Positions 5,913 through 9,409 of a DNA stretch of 9,409 bases are shown one piece after another. Position 1 is the first letter of the stretch, and the number at the start of each line of letters is the position of its first letter. Under the pieces are notes generated by a model. The model did not search any database. It had not been told where the DNA came from and saw nothing but the letters and a program-made list of their open reading frames with translations. Origin of the DNA: Devosia sp. (GTDB lineage: Bacteria; Pseudomonadota; Alphaproteobacteria; Rhizobiales; Devosiaceae); NCBI GenBank assembly GCA_028290225.1, contig JAQGKH010000115.1, positions 1 to 9,409 on the forward strand. The letters are read 5' to 3'. The translations under genes were made by a program, and so were the position numbers.

Positions 5913-6470
5913 GCAGCGCAGAGTGGAGTGCTTACCCAGATCGCCCGGCCATATGCGTCGGCCTTGTTTGACCTGGCGCAAAGCGAGAACCAGCTGGCTT
6001 CGGTGGAAACGGGTCTTTCCGACGTCTCGCGCCTGATGGGCGAAAGCGAGGATTTCACCCGTTTTCTGCGCTCGCCGGTGATCACGGCCGATGCCAAGTC
6101 CCAGGCGCTCAATGCGTTGCTGGGCCGGGCTACCGTGAACCCCCTGCTCGCCAATTTCCTGCGCCTTGTCGCCAAGAACGGCCGCTTGTTTGCGCTGGAC
6201 GCCATCATCACCATCTTCCGGGAACTGGCAGCCGAGGCGCGCGGCGAGATCACGGCGGACGTGGTTTCGGCGTCCCCGCTCACCTACGAGCAGGCCAATG
6301 CCCTCAGCGCCACGCTCCGCGCCAGGATCGGCAAGGCCGTGACGCTCAATCAATCGGTCGATCCCTCGCTGATCGGCGGCCTTCAGGTGAAGGTCGGATC
6401 GCAGATGATCGATTCTTCGCTCAAGACAAAATTGACCGCGATGAAAATCGCCATGAAAGAGGTCGGGTAA
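5910..6470 (+). CDS. atpH: F1F0 ATP synthase subunit delta (OSCP homologue)
   Basis: Subunit delta sits on top of the F1 head and links it to the peripheral stalk (b subunits), holding the stator against rotation. The 186 aa are a normal length. The N-terminal six-helix domain begins with IARPYASALFDLA (about residues 11-23), the family's opening motif, and the C-terminal part has the delta/OSCP signature in DPSLIGGLQVKVGSQMIDSS (about 151-170). Translation starts at a TTG. It is the first gene of the atp operon here; its TAA is followed directly by the ATG of atpA, so translation of the two is probably coupled. The genes for F0 subunits a, b and c are not upstream, where priA lies instead; this split arrangement is normal in alphaproteobacteria. 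Confidence 0.95.
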   Translation: MAAQSGVLTQIARPYASALFDLAQSENQLASVETGLSDVSRLMGESEDFTRFLRSPVITADAKSQALNALLGRATVNPLLANFLRLVAKNGRLFALDAIITIFRELAAEARGEITADVVSASPLTYEQANALSATLRARIGKAVTLNQSVDPSLIGGLQVKVGSQMIDSSLKTKLTAMKIAMKEVG

Positions 6471-8006
<1,536 letters not shown>

Positions 8007-8030
8007 AGCCTGCAAGGAGTTGACCGGCCC

Positions 8031-8921
8031 ATGCCGTCGTTAAAGGACCTCAAGAACCGGATCGACTCGGTCAAATCGACCCAGAAGATCACCAAGGCCA
8101 TGCAGATGGTGGCGGCGGCAAAGCTGCGCCGTGCCCAGGACGCCGCCGAAGCTGCCCGTCCCTATGCCGAGCGCATGGGCCGGGTGCTGGCGAGCCTTGG
8201 CACCGTCTATGAGGGCCAGACCAATGCCCCGCCGCTGCTGGCGGGCACTGGCCGTGACCAGACCCATCTGCTGATCGTCGCCACCGGTGAACGCGGCCTG
8301 GCGGGCGGGTTCAACTCGTCCATCGCCCGGCTGGCGCGCGACCACGCCAACCGGTTGCTGAGCGAAGGCAAGACCGTCAAGATCCTGACCGTGGGCCGCA
8401 AGGGCCACGACATCCTGCGCCGCCAGTTCCCTGACCACATCATCGATACGGTCAGCTTCCGTGAGGTCAAGCAGGTCGGCTTCGCCCAGGCCAACCAGAT
8501 TGCCCAGAACGTGCTGGCGCTGTTTGCCGCCGGCGAGTTCGACGTCGCGACCCTGTTCTATTCCAAGTTCGGCTCGGTGGTCAGCCAGGTGCCGACCGCC
8601 ACCCAGATCATCCCGGCCCGGCTCGAAGTGCCGGCGGGCGCTGAAGGCCAGCTGGCCGCGCCTGGCGTGATCTATGAATACGAACCCAATGAAGAAGCCA
8701 TTGTCGAGGATCTGCTGCCCCGCAATATCTCGGTGCAGATCTTCCGGGCGCTGCTGGAAAATGGCGCATCCTTCTACGGCGCCCAGATGAGCGCCATGGA
8801 CAATGCCACCCGCAATGCCGGTGAGATGATCAACGCCCTGCAGCTGAGCTATAACCGCCAGCGCCAGGCGCAAATCACCAAAGAACTGATCGAAATCATT
8901 TCGGGCGCCGAAGCGCTCTAA
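8031..8921 (+). CDS. atpG: F1F0 ATP synthase subunit gamma
   Basis: Subunit gamma is the central rotor shaft: its N- and C-terminal helices form a coiled coil inside the alpha3-beta3 ring and transmit rotation from the c-ring. The 296 aa are typical. The N-terminal helix MPSLKDLKNRIDSVKSTQ, followed by KITKAMQMVAAAKLRRAQ, and the C-terminal signature ITKELIEIISGAEAL (about 282-296) are diagnostic, with a Rossmann-like middle domain between. AAGGAG at 8014-8019 lies 11 nt before the ATG, and the gap from atpA is 24 bp, so this is one operon. From the family it is expected that some alphaproteobacterial enzymes are held in check by a separate zeta inhibitor; no such gene is in this window. Confidence 0.98.
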   Translation: MPSLKDLKNRIDSVKSTQKITKAMQMVAAAKLRRAQDAAEAARPYAERMGRVLASLGTVYEGQTNAPPLLAGTGRDQTHLLIVATGERGLAGGFNSSIARLARDHANRLLSEGKTVKILTVGRKGHDILRRQFPDHIIDTVSFREVKQVGFAQANQIAQNVLALFAAGEFDVATLFYSKFGSVVSQVPTATQIIPARLEVPAGAEGQLAAPGVIYEYEPNEEAIVEDLLPRNISVQIFRALLENGASFYGAQMSAMDNATRNAGEMINALQLSYNRQRQAQITKELIEIISGAEAL

Positions 8922-8942
8922 CCTTCAAGCGAGGACGAACAA

Positions 8943-9409
8943 ATGGCAGACACCAAGGTCGGTCGCGTATCGCAAATCATCGGTGCCGTTGTTGACGTCA
9001 CGTTCGATGAGCATCTGCCCGCCATCCTGAATGCCCTGGAAACCACCAACAATGGCGCGCGCCTGGTTCTGGAAGTTGCCCAGCATCTCGGCGAAAACAC
9101 CGTGCGCACCATTGCCATGGACACCACCGAAGGCCTTGTGCGCGGTGCCCAGGTGATCGACACCGGCACTGCCATCTCGGTGCCCGTGGGTGAAGCCACG
9201 CTTGGCCGCATCATGAACGTCATCGGCGAGCCGATCGACGAAGCTGGCCCGATCGGGGAAACCGAAAAGCGTGGCATCCACCAGGAAGCCCCCAGTTTTG
9301 CCGAGCAAAGCCCCGAATCGCAGGTGCTGGTCACCGGCATCAAGGTGGTTGACCTGCTGGCCCCCTATGCCCGCGGCGGCAAGATCGGCCTGATGGGCGG
9401 CGCCGGCGT
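8943..9409 (+). CDS. atpD: F1F0 ATP synthase subunit beta, N-terminal part (3' end cut by window)
   Basis: Subunit beta holds the catalytic nucleotide sites of F1. Translating from the ATG at 8943 gives MADTKVGRVSQIIGAVVDV and 155 complete codons before the window ends. The beta-barrel domain (about 5-80), the GRIMNVIGEPIDEAGP segment (88-103) and VTGIKVVDLLAPYARGGKIG (130-149) are all characteristic of AtpD. The sequence stops inside the Walker A motif GGAGVGKT, after GGAG and two bases of the next codon, so the catalytic lysine, glutamate and the rest of the roughly 470-aa protein are outside. A GAGGA ribosome-binding site (8931-8935) is 7 nt upstream, and the gap from atpG is 21 bp. atpC (epsilon) is expected next but cannot be seen. 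Confidence 0.98.
   Translation, partial: MADTKVGRVSQIIGAVVDVTFDEHLPAILNALETTNNGARLVLEVAQHLGENTVRTIAMDTTEGLVRGAQVIDTGTAISVPVGEATLGRIMNVIGEPIDEAGPIGETEKRGIHQEAPSFAEQSPESQVLVTGIKVVDLLAPYARGGKIGLMGGAG

Overview
The window reads as ordinary chromosomal DNA of a GC-rich alphaproteobacterium, most likely a member of the Hyphomicrobiales (rhizobia and relatives; a Devosia-like organism is my best guess). The basis is the protein sequences, the gene order priA-atpHAGD with no F0 genes beside it (a split ATP-synthase layout typical of alphaproteobacteria), and an intergenic CCCGGCC...GGCCGGG palindrome of a kind common in this group. The genus is inferred from recall; no search was run.

Layout. At the left edge is the 3' end of sdhA (+), then a 166-bp gap holding a 72-nt near-perfect palindrome, then complete sdhB (+). 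Two minus-strand genes follow, converging on sdhB: an unnamed exported protein made of four Cys-containing repeats (1450-2364) and, upstream of it, xerC (2448-3377). xerC is divergent from priA (+, 3443-5641) across only 65 bp. After a 268-bp leader with a terminator-like hairpin comes the F1-ATPase operon atpH-atpA-atpG-atpD (+), cut by the window edge inside the Walker A motif of atpD.

How the genes work together. SdhA and SdhB form the catalytic arm of respiratory complex II, feeding electrons from succinate to quinone. AtpH, A, G and D form most of the F1 part of the ATP synthase that uses the proton gradient built by respiration. XerC and PriA both maintain the chromosome: XerC resolves chromosome dimers and PriA restarts stalled replication forks. 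The repeat protein is the only gene I cannot assign.

No mobile element, CRISPR array, tRNA, rRNA or defence system was seen. The points that deserve a second look are the four-repeat exported protein, the palindrome between sdhA and sdhB, and the atp leader (terminator-like hairpin, six-codon mini-ORF and TTG start of atpH). I do not see clear evidence of a previously undescribed system.
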